The notes under the pieces: model-generated | What the model was told of the DNA's origin: nothing | Database searches by the model: none | Seen by the model: the letters and a program-made list of their open reading frames with translations, nothing else | From: Pigmentiphaga sp. | GTDB taxonomy: Bacteria; Pseudomonadota; Gammaproteobacteria; Burkholderiales; Burkholderiaceae_B | Direction: 5' to 3' | DNA: 64,000 nt | NCBI GenBank assembly: GCA_023228945.1 | Contig: JALOAI010000016.1 | Location: 72,839 to 136,838 of the forward strand | Program-made: the position numbers and the translations under genes | Part shown: in pieces, positions 26,123 to 35,700 of the stretch | How the letters are laid out: the number at the start of each line of letters is the position of its first letter | Position numbering within the stretch: position 1 is the stretch's first letter

Positions 26123-27838
26123 ATGTCGATTCCCGCCTCCCTGCCCGCGCTGGCTTCGCGCCCCGCCGCACCTTCCCGCCACCGCATCCTGAATGCCATC
26201 TGGCTGCCTCTGGCCGTTCTGGCGGCCGCCACCGTGCTGGCGCCGCTGCTCTCGCTGGCTTGGTCCGCGCTGCAAGGCAGCCCCGGTCTGTGGCTGCACC
26301 TGGCCGAGCACGTCCTGCCGCGTGCGCTGAGCAATACGCTGGCCTTGCTGCTGGGGGTCGGCATCATCGTGATCCTGCTCGGCACCGGCGCCGCCTGGCT
26401 CGTCACCGCCTACGACTTCCCGGGCCGGCGGATACTGGGCTGGGCACTGCTGCTGCCCCTGGCGGTACCCACGTACATCATCGCCTTCAGTTATCTCGAC
26501 ATCCTGCACCCCCTGGGACCGGTGCCCAGCGCCTTGCGTTGGCTGCTGGGCATCGACAGCCCCAGGGGATTGCGCCTGCCCGACGTGCGCTCGCTGGGCG
26601 GCTGTATCCTCGTGCTGGGCTTCGTGCTCTACCCTTATGTGTACCTCACCACCCGGGTCATGTTCCAAAGCCAGGCGGCCAGCCTGCTGGAGGCCGCGCG
26701 TACCTTGGGTGCTGGTCGCACCGAGGTCTTCTGGCGGGTGGCCTTGCCCTTGGCCCGCCCCGCAATCGCCATCGGCGCCAGCCTCGCCCTGCTCGAAGCG
26801 CTCAACGACATCGGCGCTTCAGAGTTCCTGGGGGTGCAAACCCTGACCGTGTCGGTCTATACCACCTGGATCACACGATCCGACCTGCCGGGTGCGGCGC
26901 AGATCGCGCTCAGCATGCTGGCCCTGGTGCTTGCCCTCATCCTCGTCGAGCGCCAGGGCCGCAAGCGCCAGCGCTACTCGCTCACCCAGCGCCCCAGGCC
27001 CCTGCAGCCGCTGCGCCTGCGAGGCGGGCGCGCCCTGCTGGCCCTGATTCTGGGCTGGATTCCGGTCGTCGTGGGTTTCCTGGCACCCGCCGCCTATCTG
27101 GTCGAGGCCACCGCCAAGCGCCTGCACTTGGTGGGCGGTGTCTCCGCCCAGTTGCTGGCCAGCCTGCAGAACACCGTCGTGCTCGCCCTCACCGCCACGC
27201 TGGTCACGGTGCTGGCCGGCCTGGTGGTGGCCTGGGCGGTGCGCAGCGCCCGCCATCGCCGCCAGGCCCGGCTCGGCGCCGCTTGCGCCCGGGCGGCCAG
27301 CCTGGGCTATGCCGTACCCGGTACGGTGCTGGCGATCGGCTTGCTCACCCCGCTGGCGGTCGTTGACGACGTCATCGGACACGTTTTGTCCGCGCTTTTC
27401 GATATTCCGCCCCAGCTTTGGCTGATGGGTTCGATGAGTGCGCTGGTGCTGGTCTATCTGCTGCGCTTTTTGGCGATCACGGTTGGCGGCATCGAGGCCG
27501 GCCTTGCGCGCATCCCGGTGTCGCTCGACTTCGCCGCGCGTTCGCTGGGCGAGAATTCCGCCGGCATGCTGCGCCGCATCCACCTGCCGCTGCTGCGTCC
27601 GGCCCTCGCCGGCGCAGCCTTGCTGGTCTTCGTCGACGCCATGAAGGAACTGCCGGCCACGCTGCTGCTGCGTCCCATGAATTTCGATACCCTGGCCACC
27701 TGGCTCTACGCCGAGGCCGCTCGCGGTACCTATGAAGAAGGCGCGGTGGCCGCGCTAGCCATCGTGCTGGCGGGCCTGCTGCCGGTGGTATTGCTGGCGC
27801 GGGCCGGCCAGCCCACTTCCGCACGGAGCTCCCCTTGA
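26123..27838 (+). CDS. fbpB: Ferric-iron ABC transporter permease (two fused permease halves)
   Basis: 571 aa with about 12 membrane helices in two homologous BPD-transporter halves, as in SfuB/FbpB. Both halves have the EAA loop: EAARTLGAGRTEVFWRVALPLARPAI (about residue 195) and AARSLGENSAGMLRRIHLPLLRPAL (about residue 475), which dock onto the ATPase. It moves Fe3+ released by the binding protein across the inner membrane. ATG 26123. The stop codon shares its A with the ATG of the ATPase gene (TGATG), implying coupling. Confidence 0.93.
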   Translation: MSIPASLPALASRPAAPSRHRILNAIWLPLAVLAAATVLAPLLSLAWSALQGSPGLWLHLAEHVLPRALSNTLALLLGVGIIVILLGTGAAWLVTAYDFPGRRILGWALLLPLAVPTYIIAFSYLDILHPLGPVPSALRWLLGIDSPRGLRLPDVRSLGGCILVLGFVLYPYVYLTTRVMFQSQAASLLEAARTLGAGRTEVFWRVALPLARPAIAIGASLALLEALNDIGASEFLGVQTLTVSVYTTWITRSDLPGAAQIALSMLALVLALILVERQGRKRQRYSLTQRPRPLQPLRLRGGRALLALILGWIPVVVGFLAPAAYLVEATAKRLHLVGGVSAQLLASLQNTVVLALTATLVTVLAGLVVAWAVRSARHRRQARLGAACARAASLGYAVPGTVLAIGLLTPLAVVDDVIGHVLSALFDIPPQLWLMGSMSALVLVYLLRFLAITVGGIEAGLARIPVSLDFAARSLGENSAGMLRRIHLPLLRPALAGAALLVFVDAMKELPATLLLRPMNFDTLATWLYAEAARGTYEEGAVAALAIVLAGLLPVVLLARAGQPTSARSSP

Positions 27839-28617
27839 TGTCATCCTCCCTGGAACTCGCGCACCTGGCGCTGGGCTACGATACGCCGCATGGCTTCAAG
27901 TCCATCGTTCACGGTCTGAATCTTTCGCTGGAGCAAGGGCAAATCGGCTGCCTGCTGGGCGAATCCGGCTGCGGCAAGACCACAGTGCTGCGCGCCATCG
28001 CCGGCTTCGAGCCGTTACGGCAGGGCCGGATCGCGCTCAAAGGCCGAGTCCTGGCCGGTCCCGGCGTGGACCTTCCGCCCGAGCAGCGCCAGGTTGGCAT
28101 CATGTTCCAGGACTACGCGCTCTTTCCCCATTTGAACGTGGAGCGCAACGTCGGCTTCGGCCTGCGCCGGATGCCCGCCGCGGAGCGGCGCGACCGGGTC
28201 GCGCTGATGCTCGAGCGCGTCGGCCTGGCTCATACCGCGGGCCAGTATCCGCACGAGCTTTCAGGCGGTCAGCAACAGCGGGTCGCGCTCGCGCGAGCGC
28301 TGGCCCCGGCCCCCGACCTGCTGCTGCTGGACGAGCCCTTTTCCAATCTCGATCTGCATACCCGCGAATCGCTGGCGTTCGAAGTGCGCGATATTCTCAA
28401 GCAGAACGGCGCCACCGCGATTGTCGTCACGCACAACCAGGCCGAGGCCTTCGCCATTGCCGACCGCATCGGCGTCATGCGCCAGGGCCGCATCCTGCAG
28501 TGGGATACGCCGTATCAGGTGCACCATCATCCCGCCGACGATTTCGTGGCTGACTTCGTGCGGCAGCATGAGGTTCTGCGCGACCGGCGCTCGGAGGCAC
28601 TGCGGCGCGCCGGTTGA
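27838..28617 (+). CDS. fbpC: Ferric-iron ABC transporter ATPase
   Basis: 259 aa. Walker A GESGCGKTT, Q-loop MFQDYALFPHL, signature LSGGQQQRVALARAL, Walker B LLLLDEPFSNLD and H-loop VVTHNQAEA are all intact. Supplies ATP-driven force to the fused permease. Start ATG 27838 overlaps the upstream stop by one base; a TTG three bases earlier is less likely. Shorter than many FbpC proteins (about 350 aa): the C-terminal regulatory domain is missing or reduced. Confidence 0.93.
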   Translation: MSSSLELAHLALGYDTPHGFKSIVHGLNLSLEQGQIGCLLGESGCGKTTVLRAIAGFEPLRQGRIALKGRVLAGPGVDLPPEQRQVGIMFQDYALFPHLNVERNVGFGLRRMPAAERRDRVALMLERVGLAHTAGQYPHELSGGQQQRVALARALAPAPDLLLLDEPFSNLDLHTRESLAFEVRDILKQNGATAIVVTHNQAEAFAIADRIGVMRQGRILQWDTPYQVHHHPADDFVADFVRQHEVLRDRRSEALRRAG

Positions 28618-28652
28618 TCGTGGTGGCTCTGTAGCGCTCTGGATGCAATGAC

Positions 28653-29945
28653 TCAGGCCCGCAGCGCTTCACCGTAACGCCGCGTGAAGTCTTCCACGGC
28701 TTGGGCGAAGCGGTCGACATCATCGTCGTTCAGCGGCAGCGACAGCACGATGAAGCCGCGCGGCGCGACGTAGAATCCTTGTTCCAACATATCAAAGAAG
28801 AACAGATTCTTGATCAAACGCTCGCTGGCCGGGATGTCTTGCGAGCTGCGGATCTCCGCTCGGGTGGCGTGCAGATTCATCAGCGAACCCAGGCCGGTGA
28901 ACTGCAGCTCGGTTCCCGCCTCGCGGCAAAAGGCATTGAGGCGTGTACGCAGGGCGTCGCCCCGCGCGTTGAGCGCCCGCGCGGCGTCGGCGGTGTAGAT
29001 TTTGGTCAGGCCGGCGATGCCGGCCGACATAGTGACGACGTTGTTATTGAACGTCCCCGCATGGCCAAGATGACCCGGCTTGCGCGGATCGAACTGCGCC
29101 ATGATATCCGCCCGGCCGCCGAAGGCGCCGAACGACATGCCCCCGCCGATGTACTTGCCCAGCGTCGTCAGGTCGGGCGTGATACCCAGCTCGGCCTGGC
29201 GGCCGCCGGGCGAAAGGCGCGAGGTCATCACCTCGTCAAACACCAGCATGGCGCCGGCTTCGGTGGCGAGCCGCCGCAGGCCGCGCAGAAAGCCCGGGTC
29301 GCCGACGATGCAGCCGCCGGCGCCTTGCATGGGCTCGGCCACGATGGCGGCGATCTCCGGGCCGTGCTCGTCCACCAACGCCTGTACACTGGACAAGTCG
29401 TTGTAGGTGCCGATCAGAAACTCGTGCGGTACGTTGACGGGCGAAGAACCGCCCCCGAAGGTCAGCACGCCGCCGTGATAGCCGCCTTCGAACACCAACA
29501 CCTTGCGGCGACCGGTAAAGTGTTTGGCGGCGGCGATCGCCATCAGATTGGCCTCGGTACCGGAGTTGGTAAAACGCACTTGCCGCAACGAAGGGAAGCG
29601 CTCGACCACCAGCCGGGCCAGTTGGGCCTCCAGCAGGTTATGGCCGGTAAGGTTGATGCCCTCGCCCACCGCGGCGAAGATCGCCTCGCGAATCACCGGG
29701 TGGCTATGACCATAGAGGCCGGCGGTGAACTCGCCCAGAAAATCCAGATACTCATGACCGTCGGCATCCCACAAACGGGCGCCCTCGCCGCGCACCATGG
29801 CCAGCGGAAAAGGATCGTAGTAGAGCACCGAGCGGGTGTTGCCACCGGGCATCACCTCGGTGGCCCGCCGGTATTGCTCGGCGCTTTTCGGATGACGCGC
29901 GACGTAGGCGTTGCGCAGACGGTTCAGTTCGGAGTCGAGATTCAT
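28653..29945 (-). CDS. Class III PLP aminotransferase (glutamate-1-semialdehyde aminomutase-like)
   Basis: 430 aa. N-terminus MPGGNTRSVLYYDPFPLAMVRGEGARLWDADGHEYLDF is typical of GSA-aminomutase-like class III enzymes. FTNSGTEANLMAIAAAK gives the phosphate-binding site, LVFDEVMTSR the PLP-ring Asp and DLTTLGKYIGGG the Schiff-base lysine. It is not hemL by context: it follows a 5-oxoprolinase gene and a 17-bp palindromic operator, so a role in amino-acid or amine catabolism is more likely. Substrate unknown. Confidence 0.9.
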   Translation of the reverse strand: MNLDSELNRLRNAYVARHPKSAEQYRRATEVMPGGNTRSVLYYDPFPLAMVRGEGARLWDADGHEYLDFLGEFTAGLYGHSHPVIREAIFAAVGEGINLTGHNLLEAQLARLVVERFPSLRQVRFTNSGTEANLMAIAAAKHFTGRRKVLVFEGGYHGGVLTFGGGSSPVNVPHEFLIGTYNDLSSVQALVDEHGPEIAAIVAEPMQGAGGCIVGDPGFLRGLRRLATEAGAMLVFDEVMTSRLSPGGRQAELGITPDLTTLGKYIGGGMSFGAFGGRADIMAQFDPRKPGHLGHAGTFNNNVVTMSAGIAGLTKIYTADAARALNARGDALRTRLNAFCREAGTELQFTGLGSLMNLHATRAEIRSSQDIPASERLIKNLFFFDMLEQGFYVAPRGFIVLSLPLNDDDVDRFAQAVEDFTRRYGEALRA

Positions 29946-30105
29946 GGTTGGGTGCTAACAAAATGGCCGGGAGGGACGTTGCCAGGCTCGCCGGGCTGCC
30001 GATGGCTGGCGGGATTCGAGAGTGGGACGAACCCCTCGCGGCCAATGAAGGCCGTGGGCCGCCCGCCGTGCGGCCGGCGGCGGATTCGCCCAACAGACAC
30101 ATATT

Positions 30106-30122
30106 ATTGTACGACGTACAAT
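30106..30122. promoter_or_regulatory. 17-bp palindrome, probable GntR-type operator
   Basis: ATTGTAC-GAC-GTACAAT has perfect 7-bp arms and lies in AT-rich DNA 160 bases upstream of the aminotransferase, between it and the 5-oxoprolinase gene. The TTGTAC/GTACAA arms look like FCD-type GntR sites. No GntR gene is in the window. Confidence 0.55.
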
Positions 30123-30149
30123 TAATGCAATAGAGGCTCGCGCCGCAGG

Positions 30150-33100
30150 CTAGTCCGCCACCGGATCGCCAAAGCCGCCCCCGCCCGGAGTCTCGATGAT
30201 CACCACGTCGCCGGTCTGGACCTCGGTACGGTCTTGCGGCCCCAGTTCATCGATGCCGCCGGCGGCGCGCTCGACGGCGTTGCGGCCCCGCGCGCCAGGC
30301 TGCCCGCCATGCAGGCCGAACGGCGCATGCACGCGGTTGTTGGATAGGATGGAGACCGTCATCGGTCGCAGAAAGCGCAGCCGCCGCACGCCGCCGTCGC
30401 CCCCCCGCCAACGGCCGCTGCCGCCCGAGCCCTGCTTGATGGCATAGGACTCCAGCCGCACCGGAAAGCGCAATTCGAGCACCTCGGGATCGGTCATGCG
30501 CGAGTTGGTCATGTGCGACTGCACGACCGCCGTGCCGTCGAAGCCGCGCGCCTGGCGCCAATCGACGCCGAGGTCGGCCAGGCCGGCGCCGGTGCCGCCC
30601 GCAATGGTTTCGTAATACTGGTAGCGCGCGTCGCCGAAGGTGAGATTGTTCATCGTGCCCTGGCTCGACGCCATCACGCCCAGCGCGCCGTAAAGGGCAT
30701 TGACGACGCACATGGAGGTTTCGACATTGCCCGCCACCACGGCCGCCGGGGCCACCGGATTGAGCAGGCTCCCCTCGGGGACGATCACCCGCAACGGCTT
30801 GAGGCAGCCGGCATTCAGGGGAATATCGTCGTCGACCAGCGTGCGGAACACGTACAGCACCGCGGCCATTGCCACCGCCTTGGGCGCATTGAAGTTATTG
30901 GCCATTTGCGGGGAGGTGCCGGTGAAATCGATAGTCGCGCGGCACGCCTCGCGATCCACCTCGATCCTCACCTGGATCACGCCACCGTTGTCCATCCGAT
31001 AGGTAAACTCGCCGTCGCCCAGCACCGGCAGCACGCGGCGCACCGCCTCCTCGGCGTTGTCCTGCACGTGGCCCATATAGGCCCGGACCACGTTCAGGCC
31101 GTAATGCGCGCACATGTTGAGGAGTTCCTGCACGCCGGTTTCATTGGCCGCGACCTGGGCCTGCAGGTCGGCGATGTTCTGGTCGGGATTACGAGCCGGC
31201 CAGGGCCCCGACGCCAGCAGTCGCCGCATGTCGGCTTCGTGGAACTCCCCCTGGCTGACCAGGCGCACGTTGGTGAGCAGCACGCCCTCGTCGTCGATGG
31301 TGCGCGAGTCGGGCGGCATCGAGCCCGGCGTGGTGCCCCCGATATCGGCATGGTGCCCCCGTGAACCCACGTAGAACAGGATCTCGCCGCCGTCGGGGCG
31401 GAACACCGGGGTAATCACCGTGACGTCGGGTAGATGCGTACCGCCCTGGTAGGGATTATTGAGCACATAGACGTCTCCCGGCCGCATGCGGCCGGCGTTG
31501 TCTTGCATCACCCGGCGCACCGATTCGCCCATCGACCCGAGGTGAACCGGAATATGGGGCGCATTGGCGATCAGGCTGCCTTCGCCGTCGAAGATGGCGC
31601 AGGAGAAATCCAGGCGCTCTTTGATGTTCACCGAGTGCGCGGTGTTCTGCAGGCGGTGACCCATCTGCTCGGCGATCGACATGAACAGATTGTTGAAAAC
31701 CTCCAGCATCACCGGGTCGGCTTCGGTGCCAAGCGCCCGGCGCTGCGGCCGCGCCTGCACCCTGCGCAAGACGATGTGATCGAGCGGAGTAAGCTCCGCC
31801 TGCCAACCGGGCTCGATCACCAGCGTCTGGTTGGCTTCGATGATGATCGACGGGCCATTCACGCGATCGTGCGGCTGCAGCGAGTTCCGCTCGTAAAGCG
31901 GGGTGTCGCGCCATTGGCCGCCACTGAAGGTGCGCACCACACGGCTCGGCGCCAGCGGCGCCGAGCGCCGCGACCGCGCCGGCGCCTCCGCCACCGGCTG
32001 CCCGCCACCGCTGGCTTCCACCGAAAGCGTCTCGACCACGACTTCGCGGCCCGGCATCAAAAACGCAAAGCGTTGCCGATAGGCGGCCTCGAAATCGGCC
32101 AACATTTGCCGACGAGGGCCGTACGGCACCTCCAGCGAAGTATCGGAGCCGCGATACTTGAGGTGCGCGAAGCGTCGCGCCCGCACGGCCTCGCGCGGCA
32201 GATTCTGGAGGGCCAGGGCCTCGGCGGCCGCCTCGGCCAATTCGTTGCCGGCCCGCTCCAGCGCCGGCATGGCGGCTTCGTCCAGCGTCAGTTCCATCGT
32301 GCGTTGCCGCATCTCCGACTGCTCGGCCAGGCCCATGCCATAGGCGGACAGCACGCCGGACAAAGGATGAGCAAACACGGTGGACATGCCCAGGGCATCG
32401 GCAACCAGGCAGGCATGCTGCCCGCCGGCCCCGCCGAAGGTCGTTAGCGCATAGTCGGTCACGTCGTGCCCGCGCTGCACCGAGATTTGCTTGATCGCCT
32501 CGGCCATATTGCCCACCGCGATTTCCAGGTATCCCTCCGCCAATTGTTCCGGCGACCACTCCCGGCCGGTGGCCGCCGCCACCTCGTCGGCGCGCTGCCG
32601 GAAGCGTTCCGTCACAGCGTCCACATCCAGCGGCTGATCCGCCCGCGGGCCAAATACCGCCGGAAAAAAATCGGGCTGCAACTTGCCCAGCAACACATTG
32701 CAATCGGTGACCGTCAGCGGCCCGCCGCGGCGGTAGGCGGCCGGCCCGGGATTGGCGCCCGCGGAGTCCGGCCCCACCCGCAGCCGCGCGCCATCGAAGT
32801 GCAGGATCGACCCACCGCCAGCCGCGACCGTGTGGATGCGCATCATCGGCGCCCGCATGCGCACTCCCGCCACCAGGGTTTCGAACTCGCGCTCGAACTC
32901 TCCCGCGTAATGCGAAACATCGGTGGACGTACCGCCCATGTCGAAGCCGATGACCCGCTCGAATCCCGCCAAGGCGCTGGTGCCCGCCATGCCGACGATG
33001 CCTCCGGCCGGGCCCGACAGAATCGCATCCTTGCCCCGGAAGTGAAAGGCATCGCTCAAGCCGCCGCTGGATTGCATGAACATCAACGGGATACCCGGCA

Positions 33101-33782
33101 GTTCGGCCGCCACCTGGGCGACGTAGCGCCGCAGAATGGGCGACAGATAAGCATCGACCACCGTGGTGTCGCCGCGCGATACGTACTTGATCAGCGGGCT
33201 CGCCTCATGCGACACCGATATCTGCGTAAAGCCCATCTCGGCCGCCAGCGCCGCCGCCGCCTGCTCGTGTGCGGGCTCGCGCCAGGCGTGCAGGAACACG
33301 ATGGCCAGCGCGCGGATACCGCCCTCGTATACGGCCTGGAGATCCTCGCGCAAACGACGCAGGTCGAGTTCACGCACCACGCCGCCATCGGCGGCCAGGC
33401 GCTCGTCGGCCTCGATCACGGTTTCGTAAAGCAGCTCGGGCAGCACCACTTGGCGCGCGAACAGCGCCGGCCGGTTTTGATAAGCGATGCGCAGGCCGTC
33501 GCGAAACCCGCGGGTGGTGACCAGTGCGATGCGTGCGCCCTTGCGTTCGAGCAAGGCATTGGTGGCCACCGTGGTTCCCATGCGTACGCACTCCACCAGA
33601 CTGGCCGGCACGGCGTCGCCCGCCGCCACTCCCAGCAAGCGGCGGATGCCGGCCACGGCGGCGTCGTCGTACTGCTCGGGGTTCTCCGACAGCAGTTTGG
33701 CGGTGGCCAAGCTGCCGTCGGGCCGCCGCGCAACGATATCCGTAAAGGTGCCGCCACGATCGATCCAGAATTGCCACTTCAT
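30150..33782 (-). CDS. 5-oxoprolinase / hydantoinase A-B fusion
   Basis: 1210 aa, normal for the fused ATP-dependent 5-oxoprolinase. Residues 1-690 are HyuA-like: WIDRGGTFTDIVA (ATP-phosphate loop), FDMGGTSTDVSHY and AAGGGSILHFDGARLRVGPDSAGANPGPAAY. Residues about 705-1205 are HyuB-like: EVFNNLFMSIAEQMGHRLQNTAHSVNIKERLDFSCAIFD and GSRGHHADIGGTTPGSMPP. It opens 5-oxoproline or a related lactam to an amino acid in the cytoplasm. ATG 33782 starts with the canonical MKWQFWIDRGGTFTD; an in-frame extension to 33848 lacks conservation. Confidence 0.93.
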   Translation of the reverse strand: MKWQFWIDRGGTFTDIVARRPDGSLATAKLLSENPEQYDDAAVAGIRRLLGVAAGDAVPASLVECVRMGTTVATNALLERKGARIALVTTRGFRDGLRIAYQNRPALFARQVVLPELLYETVIEADERLAADGGVVRELDLRRLREDLQAVYEGGIRALAIVFLHAWREPAHEQAAAALAAEMGFTQISVSHEASPLIKYVSRGDTTVVDAYLSPILRRYVAQVAAELPGIPLMFMQSSGGLSDAFHFRGKDAILSGPAGGIVGMAGTSALAGFERVIGFDMGGTSTDVSHYAGEFEREFETLVAGVRMRAPMMRIHTVAAGGGSILHFDGARLRVGPDSAGANPGPAAYRRGGPLTVTDCNVLLGKLQPDFFPAVFGPRADQPLDVDAVTERFRQRADEVAAATGREWSPEQLAEGYLEIAVGNMAEAIKQISVQRGHDVTDYALTTFGGAGGQHACLVADALGMSTVFAHPLSGVLSAYGMGLAEQSEMRQRTMELTLDEAAMPALERAGNELAEAAAEALALQNLPREAVRARRFAHLKYRGSDTSLEVPYGPRRQMLADFEAAYRQRFAFLMPGREVVVETLSVEASGGGQPVAEAPARSRRSAPLAPSRVVRTFSGGQWRDTPLYERNSLQPHDRVNGPSIIIEANQTLVIEPGWQAELTPLDHIVLRRVQARPQRRALGTEADPVMLEVFNNLFMSIAEQMGHRLQNTAHSVNIKERLDFSCAIFDGEGSLIANAPHIPVHLGSMGESVRRVMQDNAGRMRPGDVYVLNNPYQGGTHLPDVTVITPVFRPDGGEILFYVGSRGHHADIGGTTPGSMPPDSRTIDDEGVLLTNVRLVSQGEFHEADMRRLLASGPWPARNPDQNIADLQAQVAANETGVQELLNMCAHYGLNVVRAYMGHVQDNAEEAVRRVLPVLGDGEFTYRMDNGGVIQVRIEVDREACRATIDFTGTSPQMANNFNAPKAVAMAAVLYVFRTLVDDDIPLNAGCLKPLRVIVPEGSLLNPVAPAAVVAGNVETSMCVVNALYGALGVMASSQGTMNNLTFGDARYQYYETIAGGTGAGLADLGVDWRQARGFDGTAVVQSHMTNSRMTDPEVLELRFPVRLESYAIKQGSGGSGRWRGGDGGVRRLRFLRPMTVSILSNNRVHAPFGLHGGQPGARGRNAVERAAGGIDELGPQDRTEVQTGDVVIIETPGGGGFGDPVAD

Positions 33783-34148
33783 GGGGTAGGCTCGCTGTTG
33801 CAGGTGGAAATAGCCATGGCCATGCCGGCACGTGGCGCCAGCCAGCATTTTGCCCCAGGATGGTGGCGGAGTCCGCCACGATGCCGCAAGTTCACAAAGC
33901 CATTAGGCACCAGGCCACGGCGCCAAGGCACTCGGCTCGAACGATCCGTGGGCAGCCCGCCGCGGCGTTGACGCTGGGCGAGATTCACGAATATAGTGAA
34001 TCAATCGGGTTTTCATTTTCGTTTTGTTTTCGAATCCATCCCGGCCCGGCCTGCCCCGGCCTTCGGTGAGCCTTGTCATCCGCTCGCAAAAACCCGTCAC
34101 CATCCCGGGGAACCCCACCTCTTTCTCTCACCCCACCGCCTTCCGACC
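33783..34148. other. Divergent intergenic region with an inverted repeat
   Basis: Separates the 5-oxoprolinase (minus) and esterase (plus). GATTCAC (33982-33988) and GTGAATC (33996-34002) are perfect 7-bp arms around a 7-base AT-rich spacer, a likely operator. The following 34003-34030 is T-rich. I see no gene here. Confidence 0.5.
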
Positions 34149-35129
34149 ATGCCTTTGCGCGCCACGGACACTCCCGCCTCCCCTTTGCGTCGCACCCTGC
34201 TGCTTGCCCTGGGGCTCGCTCCTTTCAGCACCTTTTCCCAACCCGCCAATCAGGTTCCGCCCCGGCCCGGCCGCGACTGGAACGAGCCCATCGGCCCCAC
34301 CATCGCCGATCTGCCCTCCGAACACTACGTCTTCCAACGCCTGTCGCTGGAATCCGCCGATGGCCAGCGACGTTACCGCATCGATATCGGCACGCCGCGC
34401 CGGCCGCCGCCGCCCGCCGGCTACCCGGCGCTGTATATGCTCGACGGCAACGCCGCCCTGCATACTTTGCAGCCACAAGACCTCGCCACGCTGGCCGCCG
34501 GCGACCCGCCGGTGCTGATCGGTATCGGCTATGACGTTCCCGGCCGGCACGACGTTCTCGCCCGCGCCTTCGACTACACCCCGCCGGTCATCCGTGACGG
34601 CCAGCCCGACCCCAATGTCGAGGAGCGCGGCCGCCCGGGCGGCGGCGCCGATATTTTCCTCGACCTCTTCGAGCAGCGCATCCGCCCGGAGGTCCTGGCC
34701 CGCGCGGCCATCGATCCGCGGCGCCAGACTTTATGGGGCCATTCCTACGGCGGGTTGCTTGCCCTGCATACCTTGATGACGCGGCCGGCGCTGTTTCAGC
34801 GCTATGTGGCGGGCGATCCTTCGATGGGCTGGCACGATGGCGTGCTGCTGCGCACGGCCGATGGCTTCCGCGCGGAGCAGGCGCCGGGCGTCACCGTCCG
34901 CATCCTGGTGGGCGGCAGCCAGCCTCGCCGGGCGCCCGGCACCCCGCCTCCGCCGCCGCCCGCCAGCGTCATCCCCGGCGTGCCGCCGGGGCGCGAAAGC
35001 GCCTACCAACTCGTGGAGCGCCTTGCGGCCGAAGGTATGGACATCACCTTCGAAGCCTTTCCCGAGCAGAATCACGGCCAGTTATTCGCCACGTCGCTGT
35101 ATCCGGCGCTGCGGGTGGCGGTGCGGTAG
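34149..35129 (+). CDS. Alpha/beta hydrolase, IroE/Fes-like esterase (PF00756 type)
   Basis: 326 aa. N-terminal signal-like segment TLLLALGLAPFSTFSQ. The hydrolase core has YPALYMLDGNAAL (oxyanion side), the nucleophile elbow LWGHSYGGLLALH (Ser near residue 198) and a late His in EQNHGQLFAT. This pattern fits esterase-D-like and siderophore trilactone esterases such as IroE. Pro-rich insert RRAPGTPPPPPPASV near residue 260 is odd. ATG 34149 is chosen over 33996 because it fits the signal. Iron role is inferred only from family. Confidence 0.82.
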   Translation: MPLRATDTPASPLRRTLLLALGLAPFSTFSQPANQVPPRPGRDWNEPIGPTIADLPSEHYVFQRLSLESADGQRRYRIDIGTPRRPPPPAGYPALYMLDGNAALHTLQPQDLATLAAGDPPVLIGIGYDVPGRHDVLARAFDYTPPVIRDGQPDPNVEERGRPGGGADIFLDLFEQRIRPEVLARAAIDPRRQTLWGHSYGGLLALHTLMTRPALFQRYVAGDPSMGWHDGVLLRTADGFRAEQAPGVTVRILVGGSQPRRAPGTPPPPPPASVIPGVPPGRESAYQLVERLAAEGMDITFEAFPEQNHGQLFATSLYPALRVAVR

Positions 35130-35239
35130 GCGGAGGCGCTTTGCCGCCAAAGGCTTGGCGAATTGGCGGCAGCCCTTCCGACCCCGGCCACCAAATCCGT
35201 GGGCCGCGCAAATCCGCAGAGGGCCCATTGACGCCACAC

Positions 35240-35262
35240 AAGATACATTTAGAATGCATGTT
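35240..35262. promoter_or_regulatory. NsrR-type nitric-oxide-responsive operator
   Basis: AAGATACATTT-A-GAATGCATGTT, an 11-1-11 imperfect palindrome (8 of 11 arm pairs). It closely fits the NsrR consensus AAGNTGCATTT and its mirror. It lies about 60 bases before the cupin gene and the qNor gene behind it. Confidence 0.7.
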
Positions 35263-35322
35263 ATCAACCGGCGCCCGTGAAAGCGGGAACACCGGCGGCC
35301 ATCTCTATGGGAGACCCATGCC

Positions 35323-35649
35323 ATGGCGCTGCGACATGCTCAATACATGGAGGTCATCGACCTCACCGCTCCCGAACCCATCGGCTGTACTTCGATCAGC
35401 ACCAGTCTTTTCAAGGCCGAGCAGCTGCAAGTCCTGCGACTCGTGCTACCCAAGGATCACACGCTGCCGGAACACCACGTCATCGGCGAGATCACCATTC
35501 ATTGCCTGAGCGGCGACTCCACGGTCAAGACGCCGAGCGCCGAATGCCGGCTCACCGCGGGCGAGCTCGTCGTCCTGGCCGGCAACGAGCCTCATGCCGT
35601 GCATGCGCACGAAGCCTCCACTCTGCTCGTCACCATCGTCCGCGGCTAA
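35323..35649 (+). CDS. Small cupin protein linked to nitric oxide reductase
   Basis: 108 aa, a single cupin barrel. Motif 1 is LPEHHVIGEITIHCLSG (His-His and Glu as metal ligands) and motif 2 is LVVLAGNEPHAVHAHEAS. No signal peptide, so cytoplasmic. It lies between an NsrR-type operator and the qNor gene 51 bases downstream, so both are probably induced by nitric oxide. Role may be metal or NO related; not established. ATG 35323 has GGGAG upstream; ATG 35347 (MEVIDL) is an alternative. Confidence 0.82.
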   Translation: MALRHAQYMEVIDLTAPEPIGCTSISTSLFKAEQLQVLRLVLPKDHTLPEHHVIGEITIHCLSGDSTVKTPSAECRLTAGELVVLAGNEPHAVHAHEASTLLVTIVRG

Positions 35650-35700
35650 GCCGCGGGCCCCCGTTTCCCCACCCTCCTTCCTTTCTCAAGGACTCTCACG

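Noticed and set aside
28653..29945. hemL (glutamate-1-semialdehyde aminomutase)
   Set aside because: Sequence is class III of that type, but the context with 5-oxoprolinase and an operator does not fit haem synthesis.
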